Of a stretch of DNA of 55,235 nt, positions 9,954-21,187 are shown one piece after another; positions within the stretch are counted from its first letter, which is position 1, and the number at the start of each line of letters is the position of its first letter. A program made the translations under genes and the position numbers. The notes beneath the pieces are model-generated. The model made no database searches, had not been told where the DNA came from, and saw nothing but the letters and a program-made list of their open reading frames with translations. Source of the DNA: Alphaproteobacteria bacterium (GTDB lineage: Bacteria; Pseudomonadota; Alphaproteobacteria; JACZXZ01); assembly GCA_035625915.1 (NCBI GenBank), contig DASPOR010000205.1:1-55235 (forward strand), read 5' to 3'.

Positions 9954-11129
9954 ATGGCAGTGCCGGTTGCCGATGCTGCCTCGGCGAGCGCGCCCGCGGG
10001 CCGGCTTGCGGTACGCCGCCTGGCGCTCACCGATTTTCGCGGCTACGCAAGCCTGAGGCTCGAATCGGGGATTCAGCCGGTCGTGCTGACCGGCCCCAAC
10101 GGTGCTGGCAAGACCAACCTCTTGGAAGCCCTTTCGCTCCTCGCACCCGGCCGCGGGATGCGGCGCGCCCGCCTCGACGAGATCGATCGCAGGGCCGGTG
10201 CCAAGAAAACGTGCTGGGCCGTTGCCGCGTCCCTTGCGACGCGGCGCGGCCCGCTCGAGATCGGGACAGGGCGCGATCCCGAGGCAAGTGCCGATTCGCC
10301 CCGGCGCGTTGTGCGCATCGACGGTAAGCCGATGCGCGGCCAGGCCGAGCTCGCGCGGCTTCTGAGCATATTGTGGGTGACGCCGGATATGGATCGCCTG
10401 TTCCAGGAAGGTACTGGCGGCCGCCGGCGCTTTCTCGATCGGCTGATCTATGGTGCGGATCCCGATCATGCCGGGCGGGTTGCCGCCTACGACCATGCGC
10501 TGCGCGAGCGCGCGCGTCTTTTGCGCGACGGCATTCGCGACGAGGCGTGGCTGTCGGCACTCGAAGCGGCCATGGCGGAAAAAGGCGTTGCAATCGCCGC
10601 GGCGCGTCGTGCTTTCGTTCGCCGGCTCCAAGAGGCCCTTCATCTTGGCATTGCCCCTTTCCCGCGCGCACGTGTGGCACTTCGGGGTAACGTTGAAAGC
10701 TGGCTCGACGAGGCGCCCGCCCTCAAGGTCGAGGATCGGTTCAAGACGCATCTTGCGGCTTCGCGTACACAGGACATCGAGGCGGTCGGCGGACTCGACG
10801 GACCGCATCGCACCGATCTCGCCGTCCAGCACGTCGAAAACGGGATGCCGGCCGCGCTTTGTTCGACGGGCGAGCAGAAAGCGCTCCTGATCGCCCTCGT
10901 GCTGGCCCACGCGCGGCTCTTGGCACTCGAGCACTCGGCACCCCCGATTCTGCTGCTCGACGAGGTCGCGGCACACCTCGATCACGTGCGACGCACGGCA
11001 CTTTACGATGAACTACGCGCATTGGGTGCGCAGGCCTGGATGACCGGCACGGATGAAGCGCTCTTCGAAAGCATGGGCGACAATGCGCGATATTTTCGAG
11101 TAGCCGGTGGCGAGGTCGCACCGCGTTGA
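9954..11129 (+). CDS. recF: DNA replication and repair protein RecF
   Basis: An SMC-like ATPase that helps load RecA at single-strand gaps. Walker A is GPNGAGKTN (about residue 46), and Walker B with its D-loop is ILLLDEVAAHLD. The conserved LTDFRGYASLRLE precedes Walker A, and STGEQKALLIALVLAHA is the ABC-type signature region. The start is uncertain: ATG 9954 is used here, while GTG 9918 overlaps the dnaN stop codon and GTG 9942 is also in frame. Length is normal for alphaproteobacterial RecF. It sits between dnaN and gyrB as in many genomes. Confidence 0.94.
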   Translation: MAVPVADAASASAPAGRLAVRRLALTDFRGYASLRLESGIQPVVLTGPNGAGKTNLLEALSLLAPGRGMRRARLDEIDRRAGAKKTCWAVAASLATRRGPLEIGTGRDPEASADSPRRVVRIDGKPMRGQAELARLLSILWVTPDMDRLFQEGTGGRRRFLDRLIYGADPDHAGRVAAYDHALRERARLLRDGIRDEAWLSALEAAMAEKGVAIAAARRAFVRRLQEALHLGIAPFPRARVALRGNVESWLDEAPALKVEDRFKTHLAASRTQDIEAVGGLDGPHRTDLAVQHVENGMPAALCSTGEQKALLIALVLAHARLLALEHSAPPILLLDEVAAHLDHVRRTALYDELRALGAQAWMTGTDEALFESMGDNARYFRVAGGEVAPR

Positions 11130-11147
11130 GCGCTGCGACAGCGATGA

Positions 11148-13607
<2,460 letters not shown>

Positions 13608-13683
13608 ATGGCGGGATTGCGGGGTCGTGCGTGCTGGCGGCGCCAGCGCGCGAGGGTGGCGGCATTCGGCACGGAGGGGTGCG

Positions 13684-14082
13684 ATGATCGGGAGCGTCGA
13701 CAAATCACTCGTATTGGCCCTCGTGGCGGGTGCGGCAATCGGTGCTACGGGTGTCAAGGCGCTCCATGCGCAAGGCGGCATCCCACCGGCCTATGTCGTC
13801 GTCGAACAGGACATCGTCGATCGTCAGGCGTTCCAGAAGTTTTCGAAGGCTTATACGGCGGCGGTGGCTCCCTATAACGCGCATTTCCTCGCGGCGAATG
13901 GGCGGAAGGCGCCGGTGTTCGGCTCGCCCCCCCTCGGCCAGGTTGCAATCGTCGAATTTCCAAGCATGGCCGAGGCGCAGCGCTTTTACGCCTCCCCCGC
14001 CTATGCGGAAATCAAGCCCCTCCGCGACAGTTCGGTTTCCGACAAATCACGGGCGTTCATTATCGAGGGCCGCTCTCCCTGA
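13684..14082 (+). CDS. DUF1330 domain protein with N-terminal hydrophobic segment
   Basis: A 132-residue protein. Residues 7-31 (KSLVLALVAGAAIGATGVKALHA) form a signal peptide or membrane anchor. The rest matches the DUF1330 dimeric alpha/beta-barrel fold (YVVVEQDIVDRQAFQKFSKAY, then VAIVEFPSMAEAQRFYASPAYAEIKPLR). The biochemical role of this family is unknown. ATG 13684 is chosen because CGGAGGGG lies about 6 nt upstream. It is downstream of gyrB on the same strand and converges on the nagB-like gene. Confidence 0.82.
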   Translation: MIGSVDKSLVLALVAGAAIGATGVKALHAQGGIPPAYVVVEQDIVDRQAFQKFSKAYTAAVAPYNAHFLAANGRKAPVFGSPPLGQVAIVEFPSMAEAQRFYASPAYAEIKPLRDSSVSDKSRAFIIEGRSP

Positions 14083-14099
14083 AATGTGTCAGGTGGCAC

Positions 14100-14858
14100 T
14101 CAACCCGACGCCTGCAGCGACGACGGTGCGAGGAGTTGGGCCGAATCGCTATCGAGGAAGAGTGTACATGCGGCGTGCTTGCGTAGGATCGAGGCCGGCG
14201 CCATCGGCCCGATGGGGCCTTCGACGCATGTCTTGACCGCTTTGGCCTTCCGCGCCTCCGGCACGGTGCAGACGATCGCGGTCGATTTCACGATTTGCCG
14301 CACGGACATCGAAATGGCGACCTTCGGCACGTCGGCGAGCGAGGCGAACCACCCCTCGCCGAATTGCTGGTTGCGGCATTCCTCGTCCAGGATCACGGGA
14401 ATGTAAGGCAGGTCGGTCTCGAAGTCCGCCGGCGGGTCGTTGAAGGCCAAATGACCGTTCTCCCCGATACCGACGAACGCGACATCGACCTCCGTCGCCC
14501 TCAAGAGCGCATTCAGCCGCTCGATTTCCTGCCTGAGATTCGGCGCATCGGTCTCGATGAAGTGCGCCGTCCCGATCGGAACCTTGCCTGTCAGGCGTTC
14601 GCGCAAGTAACGGCGAAAGCTCGCGGGGTGATCGGCGGGAAAGCCGATATACTCGTCGAGATGGAACATGGCCGTCCGCGGCCACGCGATTCCCGGCGCC
14701 GCGGTGAGATGACGCAGGAAAGCCATTTGGGAAGCACCGGTCGCCGCGATAAATGCAGCGCTTCCCTTGCGGGCGAGTGCCGCACGAAGAATTTGCGCTG
14801 CCGCCTCGGCGGCGGCTTTCGCCATTTCGTCGGCATTCTTGTGTACCGAAATCCTCAT
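14100..14858 (-). CDS. Glucosamine-6-phosphate deaminase-like protein
   Basis: A NagB/SIS-family protein of 252 residues. The diagnostic motifs are LDEYIGFPADHPASFRRYL, containing the catalytic Asp-Glu region, and GIGENGHLAFNDPPADF. NagB converts glucosamine-6-phosphate to fructose-6-phosphate and ammonia. I place the start at ATG 14858, 9 nt after GGGGAGG. It is read in the same direction as the racemase-like gene at 15311 but separated by about 450 bp. Assignment to the deaminase group is well supported. Whether it acts on glucosamine-6-phosphate or a related amino-sugar phosphate is not shown. Confidence 0.85.
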   Translation of the reverse strand: MRISVHKNADEMAKAAAEAAAQILRAALARKGSAAFIAATGASQMAFLRHLTAAPGIAWPRTAMFHLDEYIGFPADHPASFRRYLRERLTGKVPIGTAHFIETDAPNLRQEIERLNALLRATEVDVAFVGIGENGHLAFNDPPADFETDLPYIPVILDEECRNQQFGEGWFASLADVPKVAISMSVRQIVKSTAIVCTVPEARKAKAVKTCVEGPIGPMAPASILRKHAACTLFLDSDSAQLLAPSSLQASG

Positions 14859-15310
14859 CGTTGCGATCCTCCCCATAGAGCAATCCGATCGCCATCGACG
14901 ACACTATGCCTGCCGAAGGCAGCGCGTGCAAATCGCGCATTGTCTTCAGAGTGCGCACGAAATTAACCGCTCGTTAAGCACTCCCCCGTTCAATTCGACT
15001 GTTCCTTTATCGCTCCGGTGCGAGGTCGCCTCCATGCATCCTTCGCGCAAGAAATCGACGGACATGCCAATCGCTGCGGCGGGAGCCTGGGCCCTTCACG
15101 CCGATCCCGCCGCCCGCTGGAATATCGCTAGCCCTGCCGAGCCTATGCCCGTGCCGTTCGCCCGCACGCTCGAAAGAGCAGGCGAATTGGTGGCCGCCGG
15201 GCTGGACCTCTCGAATCGCGCAATCGCATGCGCAAGCCTCATCGGCCGCCGGAGGATTGCAAAGCCGGGCTGAACCGCCCCGCCGTGTGGCCGAACGCGC
15301 GTAGTTGTCT
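14859..15310. other. Region between nagB-like and alanine-racemase-like genes
   Basis: 450 bp. It must contain the promoter of the leftward nagB-like gene. A/T-rich patches around 14955-15010 are compatible with this, but no clear -35/-10 pair was found. The right half holds a small rightward reading frame listed separately. Nothing else recognisable was seen. Confidence 0.3.
15034..15273 (+). CDS. Possible small hypothetical protein
   Basis: A 79-codon frame from ATG 15034 (MHPSRKKSTDMPIAAAG) to TGA 15273. Its codon pattern is G/C-rich at third positions much as in neighbouring genes, and the product reads as a plausible short soluble protein (PFARTLERAGELVAAGLDLSNRAIACA). No domain is recognised. 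There is no strong ribosome-binding site. The frame ends 38 bp before the end of the oppositely oriented racemase-like gene. It could equally be a chance open frame in G/C-rich DNA. Confidence 0.3.
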   Translation: MHPSRKKSTDMPIAAAGAWALHADPAARWNIASPAEPMPVPFARTLERAGELVAAGLDLSNRAIACASLIGRRRIAKPG

Positions 15311-16456
15311 CTATTCGATGTAGCGGCGCGGAATCCTCGCACCGACAGCCATGGCGAGATCGCTGACGCGCGCCAACCGATGGCGTGCGACCACGGCCTC
15401 GGGCGGAATGGCCTCGCCATCCCGTTCGCCGATCAGTACGACCTCATCGCCTATCGCGGCGTCGGGCAAGCCACTGAGGTCGATGCGCATGTGTTCGAGC
15501 GAGGGGCCGCCCAATACGGGGGCTTTCTGTCCGCGCACAAGGACGGCACCCGCGTTGAGGCATAGAGCGCCATCTGCCGAGCCGATGGGGATGACACCCA
15601 TGCGCACGCCGGCACGGATCGGAAACGGCGCCTCAGCGAGGAATTCACGGCGCTCCAAGGTGCGCACGTGGATGAGCCGGCTCGACAACCTTCGGAAAGC
15701 CTGGCGCGTCGCCGGCCACGGCACGTCGCCTTGTTCCTTGAAGGGCCCGAAAAACATCTGTCCCGGATCGACTGCGTTGAATTCGAGCCGCCCGAGGATG
15801 GCAAGCAATTTTGAACTCGCGAACATCCGAACGGGGATATCGATCCCGCGACTCTTGACTTCCTGGCACACCGCGGCGAATCGCCCGAGCTGCCAATCGA
15901 GGTACTCCGACGACGGTGGCGACGGCACGTTGGGATGCGTATTGACGATCTCGACGCGAAGGTTCCGCATGCGGGAGATCGCCGCGATCGCTTCCGCCGC
16001 CATCTCGGCGGGAAAGCCAAGCCGCTCCTGCCCAACATCGACCTTCACGGCGACGCTTAGCACGCGTGTCGCATGGCGCGAAAAGAGTGCCGCCGAATCC
16101 AAATCCACGACTGTCGGAACGAGATCGTAGGCCTCGACGGCGTGAACCGTCTGAGCCGACACGACCGATCCCGGATAAACCAGGATCGGTGCTGTGATGC
16201 CGGCCTCGCGCAGCCGGATGGCGTCCCCGCCATCGACGACCGCAACGGCATTCGCACCTGCGCCAAGCACCGTGCGCGCCACGGGAATGAGCCCGAAGCC
16301 ATACGCGTTGCACTTGAGAGCCGCGAAGATCGTGGCCTCCGCCCCGACGAGCTTTCGGATATTGCGCGTGAATTGCGAAACGGCGCCGAGGTCGATCTCG
16401 AAAAGGTTCGGTCTCGATTGAGCGAGGGCGACGGCCTCTGTGGGATCAGGCTGCAT
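15311..16456 (-). CDS. Alanine-racemase-like fold-III PLP protein lacking catalytic tyrosine
   Basis: A 381-residue homologue of alanine racemase from ATG 16456 (an upstream ATG at 16537 is possible). The PLP-lysine motif is present (AALKCNAYGFG), as are VDPGQMFFGPF (usually VRPGxxLYG) and GDEVVLIG. Where classical Alr has VSYGATY with catalytic Tyr265, this protein has a segment around EAPFPIRAGVRM without tyrosine. IPIGYADG is IPIGSADG, and the CMDQ loop is SLEH. The second acid/base is therefore missing, so ordinary alanine racemisation is unlikely. It may act on another amino acid or amino sugar, or bind PLP in a non-racemase role. It diverges from the ABC transporter operon. Confidence 0.8.
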   Translation of the reverse strand: MQPDPTEAVALAQSRPNLFEIDLGAVSQFTRNIRKLVGAEATIFAALKCNAYGFGLIPVARTVLGAGANAVAVVDGGDAIRLREAGITAPILVYPGSVVSAQTVHAVEAYDLVPTVVDLDSAALFSRHATRVLSVAVKVDVGQERLGFPAEMAAEAIAAISRMRNLRVEIVNTHPNVPSPPSSEYLDWQLGRFAAVCQEVKSRGIDIPVRMFASSKLLAILGRLEFNAVDPGQMFFGPFKEQGDVPWPATRQAFRRLSSRLIHVRTLERREFLAEAPFPIRAGVRMGVIPIGSADGALCLNAGAVLVRGQKAPVLGGPSLEHMRIDLSGLPDAAIGDEVVLIGERDGEAIPPEAVVARHRLARVSDLAMAVGARIPRRYIE

Positions 16457-16740
16457 CGCTCGACTATCGGCGATGGGGAATGAAATGGCAATTGCGGCGA
16501 CGAAGTGGATGCGCGCGAGTGGTGTATGCGCTTGCATGGATGCGCGCGCGAAGGTGCATGAGGTGCTACGGAAGAGCCGTTGGACGAATCGAATTGTTTC
16601 ATTGCCAAGCGCACGTTATGCTGGCGGACGATAGCTTCCGATCCGATCGTACGATTCCGTGCTTCGCTACAGGGCGTCCCGAACCATGGGGCGCCGCGTT
16701 CGCCTTCATTGGTAAAAACGTGCTCAGGGGGGAAGCCGCA

Positions 16741-18039
16741 ATGACGACATTCAATCGAATTGGTTTGGCCGCGGCGGCGGCATGGGCCGTTGCCGCGACG
16801 TTCACTTGCCTCACGCCCAAACTGCATGCCGAGGACGTGACCTTGACGGTGTGGAGCCATGAAGCCGATGAGGACGCGAAGGTCGCCTTCCGCGAACTCG
16901 CCGCGCGCAACCTGGAGAAGTCGCACCCGGGGGTACACGTCAAGATCACGTGGTACGAGAAGAATCCCATGCTCGCGGCACTCAAGACAGCCCTTCCCGC
17001 GGGCGAGGGCCCCGATGTGTTTTATATCGAGCCGGATTGGACCGAATACGTGACCGCCGGTTATCTCGCCCCGCTCGACAACCTCGTCGACTGGAGCAAT
17101 ATCCAGGATTGGGCGCGCCAGGTATGGGTTCATGACGGCAAGACCTACGGCCTGCCGCAAGAGGCCTATACCAACGAGCTTTATTACAACAAGGACCTCT
17201 TGAAAAAGCTTGGCTTCGAGCTGCCGGCGAATGCGCAATTCACCCAGTCGCAGTTCCTCGAGATCGTCAAAAAGGCGAAGGAAGCCGGCATTACGCCGAT
17301 TGCGCAGGGCGTGGGCGACCGGCCCTATCCCGGCGCTTACATCGTCGGCGAGGCGTTGTTGAGAAAGCTCGGCAAGGACGATTACCGAAAACTCTTCACT
17401 GGCAAGTTGTCATTCGACGATCCGCGCGTCGTCGACGTGCTCAAGTGGACGAAGGAACTGGTCGATGCCGGTGCATATCCCAAGAACTTCATGACGCTGA
17501 AACTCGGCGAATCCCACTATTACTTCTATAGCAAGCCCCTTGCGTTGATGCTGCCGATGGGAAGCTGGTACACCGGCCGCGCCTTTGTCCCCGAGGACAA
17601 GGGCGGCCAGCCCAAGGACTTTCCGATCGGCATCATGCAATTCCCGGCAATGGATGGCGGGGCGTGCAACAATTGCAAGACCTCGGACATCGGCGCCAGC
17701 TTCGGAATCAATGCCGCAAGCAAGCATAAGGAACTCGCAGCCGAATTCCTCAACGCGATGTCGACGCCGGAAATGGGCAAACGGTGGATCGAGACGATCT
17801 ATCTGCAAACTGCCGTGAAGGCCGAGGTGAAGGAGTTCAGCGGTCCCTACGCCGCCTACTTCACGGAACTCATGGCACGCCAGAAAGGGATGGACTATTT
17901 CATCGGCGGCCCGCTCGACATGGTGCAGGGGCAATGCAAGGACACCTTCACCCAAGTCTTGAACGCAGGCTTCCCGGGTGGCCTTTTGTCGGTCGATCAG
18001 ACGGTCAAGATGATGAATTCCGGGTGTTATAAGGGCTAG
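16741..18039 (+). CDS. Sugar ABC transporter substrate-binding protein
   Basis: A 432-residue family-1 extracellular solute-binding protein. ATG 16741 follows AGGGGGGAAG. Residues 1-28 form a signal peptide (AAAAAWAVAATFTCLTPKLHA). The mature protein starts with TLTVWSHEADEDAKVAFREL, characteristic of the maltose/multiple-sugar group, and has GEGPDVFYIEPDW and YGLPQEAYTNELYYNKDLL. It binds ligand in the periplasm and delivers it to the permeases that follow. The exact sugar cannot be deduced. The gene heads an operon with two permeases, an ATPase, an amidohydrolase and a dehydrogenase. Confidence 0.9.
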   Translation: MTTFNRIGLAAAAAWAVAATFTCLTPKLHAEDVTLTVWSHEADEDAKVAFRELAARNLEKSHPGVHVKITWYEKNPMLAALKTALPAGEGPDVFYIEPDWTEYVTAGYLAPLDNLVDWSNIQDWARQVWVHDGKTYGLPQEAYTNELYYNKDLLKKLGFELPANAQFTQSQFLEIVKKAKEAGITPIAQGVGDRPYPGAYIVGEALLRKLGKDDYRKLFTGKLSFDDPRVVDVLKWTKELVDAGAYPKNFMTLKLGESHYYFYSKPLALMLPMGSWYTGRAFVPEDKGGQPKDFPIGIMQFPAMDGGACNNCKTSDIGASFGINAASKHKELAAEFLNAMSTPEMGKRWIETIYLQTAVKAEVKEFSGPYAAYFTELMARQKGMDYFIGGPLDMVQGQCKDTFTQVLNAGFPGGLLSVDQTVKMMNSGCYKG

Positions 18040-18045
18040 GGAGGC

Positions 18046-18080
18046 GGACTCCGCCGGCGGGGGCGGGCGGAATCCCTTTT
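18046..18080 (+). terminator. Stem-loop with T4 tract after the binding-protein gene
   Basis: GGACTCCGCC (18046-18055) pairs with GGCGGAATCC (18066-18075) with one mismatch. It is followed by CTTTT. The position between a binding-protein gene and its permease gene suggests a partial terminator or mRNA-stabilising hairpin that keeps binding-protein expression above that of the permeases, as known for other ABC operons. Confidence 0.5.
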
Positions 18081-18239
18081 GACGGACGAAAGGAAGAGAC
18101 CAATCGCGGGACGGTCCAAAGTGCCCTGTGAGCGGCCTTGTCAATGGGCCGGTGCCTGCAGTCCGCCGGCGCACGCGAGCGGTTTGCGTGAGGGCCGATA
18201 CAGTTTCGACGCCCGCGGCGTCGTCCTGGCGCATCTGCC

Positions 18240-19190
18240 GTGACGTTCGCTGCAAGAGTGGCAGGTGTCGACCGGCACCGGCCCGCTCATTCGGAAGTCG
18301 ATGCGCGCCGCGCCAAACTCGGCACGCTGCTGCTCTTTCTCGCGCCGGCCCTCTTGATCTATGCGGGTTTCACCGTCTATCCCGTGCTGCGCACGTTCTA
18401 CAACAGCTTGCATGTCATCAAGCCGCACGGTGTCGTGGAGTTCGTCGGATTTGCGAACTTCATCGAGCTGATCACCCGCGACCCGGTCTTCTGGACCGCC
18501 GTCCGCAATACGGCCGTCTTCGCCCTCGTCGGAACGACCGCCGACGTATTCGGCGGCCTCCTGTTGGCGCTCTGTCTTTTTGCGGGCGCACCCTTCGCAA
18601 AGCTCCTTCGCATCGTGTGGTTCACCCCTGTCCTCATGTCATACGTCGTCGTCGGAATCATATGGGTGTGGATCTACGACTACGATTGGGGCCTCGCCAA
18701 CGTCGTGCTGCGAAGCATCGGGCTCGGGGCATTCGAGCAGTCGTGGTTGGGCGATCCCTCGACCGCCTTGGGATCGGTCATGGTGACGCACATCTGGAAG
18801 TGGCTCGGCTTCAACATGATCATTTTCCTCGCGGCCCTTTACGCGTTGCCGAGCGAAGTGCTGGGTGCTGCGGAGCTCGACAACTGCGGCTGGTTCGCCA
18901 AGCTCGTCCACATCATCATCCCGATGCTGCGTCCGACCATCGTTAATCTTTTGGTCTTGTCCTTCATCGGCAAGATGATGCTCTTCGATCTCGTCTGGAT
19001 CATGACTGGCGGCGGACCCCTATGGTCTACCGAGACGGTCTCGACTTACGTCTATAAGCGCGCCTTCGACTGGAACACGTTCGATCTCGGCTATCCCTGC
19101 GCGATCGCGGTGCTCTGGTTCGTCATCATCATGGTCTTCGTGGTCGCGATGACACGGATCTTCCGTCAGCGCGACAAGCTTGAGTATTGA
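18240..19190 (+). CDS. Sugar ABC transporter permease, MalF/UgpA-like
   Basis: A 316-residue inner-membrane permease with six predicted membrane segments, beginning after a basic N-terminus at LGTLLLFLAPALLIYAGFTVYPV. The cytoplasmic EAA-type loop is around LGAAELDNCGWFAKLVHIIIPM, which contacts the ATPase. The usual start is GTG 18240, 200 bp after the binding-protein gene; no better ATG is in frame upstream of the first membrane helix. It overlaps or abuts the next permease gene at 19180-19195. Confidence 0.88.
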   Translation: MTFAARVAGVDRHRPAHSEVDARRAKLGTLLLFLAPALLIYAGFTVYPVLRTFYNSLHVIKPHGVVEFVGFANFIELITRDPVFWTAVRNTAVFALVGTTADVFGGLLLALCLFAGAPFAKLLRIVWFTPVLMSYVVVGIIWVWIYDYDWGLANVVLRSIGLGAFEQSWLGDPSTALGSVMVTHIWKWLGFNMIIFLAALYALPSEVLGAAELDNCGWFAKLVHIIIPMLRPTIVNLLVLSFIGKMMLFDLVWIMTGGGPLWSTETVSTYVYKRAFDWNTFDLGYPCAIAVLWFVIIMVFVVAMTRIFRQRDKLEY

Positions 19191-19194
19191 GCCG

Positions 19195-20037
19195 ATGATA
19201 TCGCCGCTCAGCCTTTGGCTCGGATATCTGAGGCGCGCGCCGCTTATCCTGTTCGTCGTTATCTACACCGTCGTGACGGGTGGGCCGTTCCTGTGGGTCG
19301 CACTCATGTCGCTCCGCACCACGCCGGAGATTTTCGGCGATCCCTACGCACTGCCGCAGCATTTCCATTGGGAAAAATTCGCCGACGCCTGGACGAAGTC
19401 CAATTACGGCACCTATTTCTGGAACAGCGTCATCGTCGTCTTCAGTGCCGTCGCAATTCTTACGGTGATTGGCGCCATGGTGGCGCATTGCCTCGCGCGT
19501 TATCGCTTCCGCGGCAGCCGTTTCGCGCGCCTCGCGATCCTCTCGGGCCTGATCCTCCCGCCCCAGCTTCTTATCCTTTCGCTCTTTCAGATCTTGTTGG
19601 AATACCGCCTTTACAACACGCTTATGGGCCTGATCGTGGTCTACGTTGCCGCGCACATCGCAATGACGGTTTACATCCTCGAGGGTTTCTTCGCGCAGAT
19701 ACCGCAGGATCTGTTCGATGCCGCGCGCATGGACGGCTACGCCGACTTCGAGATCTTCTGGCGCATTACGCTCCCGATCGGAGCGCCCGCGATCTTCACG
19801 ACGGTGACGCTCAATTTCATCATCCTCTGGAATGAGTTCCTCTACGCCGTTGTCCTGTTGACCGACGACGACATGCGCACGTTACCCCTCGGCATCATGC
19901 ATTTCATGGGCGGCCACCAGCTCGACGTCGGCATGGTGGCGACCGGGCTCATGATCGCCATAGCGCCGATCATTTTGCTCTATGCGTTCTTCTCCGAGAC
20001 CATGATTAAGGGCATGACCGCGGGGGCGGTTCGCTAG
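19195..20037 (+). CDS. Sugar ABC transporter permease, MalG/UgpE-like
   Basis: The second permease of the importer, 280 residues from ATG 19195; a TTG at 19180 inside the previous gene would add five residues. Six membrane segments are apparent. The EAA motif reads DAARMDGYADFEIFWRITLP, the contact site for the ATPase. The stop TAG is directly followed by the ATPase ATG, so the genes are tightly coupled. Confidence 0.9.
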   Translation: MISPLSLWLGYLRRAPLILFVVIYTVVTGGPFLWVALMSLRTTPEIFGDPYALPQHFHWEKFADAWTKSNYGTYFWNSVIVVFSAVAILTVIGAMVAHCLARYRFRGSRFARLAILSGLILPPQLLILSLFQILLEYRLYNTLMGLIVVYVAAHIAMTVYILEGFFAQIPQDLFDAARMDGYADFEIFWRITLPIGAPAIFTTVTLNFIILWNEFLYAVVLLTDDDMRTLPLGIMHFMGGHQLDVGMVATGLMIAIAPIILLYAFFSETMIKGMTAGAVR

Positions 20038-21174
20038 ATGGCGTGGGTGGCTGTCGAGAAATTGTGCAAACGCTACGGCGCAAGCGCCGATTTGGCGGTC
20101 AGGGACGTAAGCTTCACTGTCGCCGAGGGCGAATTCATCGTTCTCCTCGGACCCTCCGGATGCGGCAAGTCGTCGGTGCTGCGCATGATCGCTGGGCTCG
20201 AGCCGATCACCGCCGGTAACGTGTCGATCGACGGCCGAGTCATAAACGACGTCCCGGCAAAGGATCGCGATATCGCAATGGTGTTCCAGTCCTATGCGCT
20301 TTACCCGCATATGGATGTGTACAACAACCTTGCGTTCGGCCTGCGCCGGCGCGGCTTCTCCCGGGATGAGATCGATCGGCGTGTGCGGCTTGCGGCCGGA
20401 AAACTCGGGCTTGAGCCGTTCCTTGCGCGCAAGCCCCACGCCCTCTCGGGCGGGCAGCGCCAGCGGGTGGCACTCGGCCGCGCCATCGTGCGCCAGCCCA
20501 AGGTCTTTCTCTTCGATGAGCCGCTTTCAAACCTCGATGCAGCACTGCGCGTCTCGACTCGCAACGAATTGATCCGCCAACAACTCGAGATCGGCGTCAC
20601 GACGATCTACGTGACCCATGACCAGGTCGAAGCGATGACCATGGGACATCGCATCTGCATCATGGACAAGGGCGAGGTCGTCCAGATCGGCCCGCCGCTC
20701 GAAGTCTATCGCAATCCGGTCAATACGTTCGTCGCCCGATTTCTCGGCAATCCGCCCATGAACATCCTGCAGGCGAAATTGAACAGGGGAAGCGATCGCC
20801 CCGACGTGCTGCTTGGCGATGTCCGCATTCCGCTTTCCGTTCACGTTGCGGCGGAACTGACGTCGTCCCTGGGACGCGAGGTTTTGCTCGGTATTCGCCC
20901 CGAAGACCTCTACGAAACAGCGCCCGCGGCCATCGCAGAACGGGCCGAGCCTGTCGCGGTGCGCGTCGCGGCGGTCGAACCCCTCGGTGCCGAGACTCTA
21001 CTCTTGCTGACGCTCGGCGAGACAGGGCAGGAACTGACCGCCCGAATCGGACGCGAGACGAAGCTCAGGCCCGGCGCGCATGCGACAATGGCGCTCGACA
21101 CCGGGGCAATCCAACTGTTCGACCCGATGACGAAGCGCGCGATCGGCGGGTATGCTTCGTCGTCAAGTGCCTGA
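20038..21174 (+). CDS. Sugar ABC transporter ATP-binding protein, UgpC/MalK-like
   Basis: A 378-residue ATPase that powers the importer. Walker A is GPSGCGKSS, the Q-loop VFQSYALYPHM, the signature LSGGQRQRVALGRA, Walker B VFLFDEPLSNLD and the H-loop VTHDQ. The C-terminal third is a TOBE/MalK-type regulatory domain (REVLLGIRPEDLYE). It starts immediately after the stop of the MalG-like gene and is followed 13 bp later by the amidohydrolase. Such ATPases often serve several sugar importers, so it adds little to substrate prediction. Confidence 0.93.
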   Translation: MAWVAVEKLCKRYGASADLAVRDVSFTVAEGEFIVLLGPSGCGKSSVLRMIAGLEPITAGNVSIDGRVINDVPAKDRDIAMVFQSYALYPHMDVYNNLAFGLRRRGFSRDEIDRRVRLAAGKLGLEPFLARKPHALSGGQRQRVALGRAIVRQPKVFLFDEPLSNLDAALRVSTRNELIRQQLEIGVTTIYVTHDQVEAMTMGHRICIMDKGEVVQIGPPLEVYRNPVNTFVARFLGNPPMNILQAKLNRGSDRPDVLLGDVRIPLSVHVAAELTSSLGREVLLGIRPEDLYETAPAAIAERAEPVAVRVAAVEPLGAETLLLLTLGETGQELTARIGRETKLRPGAHATMALDTGAIQLFDPMTKRAIGGYASSSSA

Positions 21175-21187
21175 GGGAGGCAGGAAA

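Noticed and set aside
14955..15020. A tRNA-like GTTCAATTC segment
   Set aside because: No acceptor stem, anticodon arm or cloverleaf can be drawn around it.
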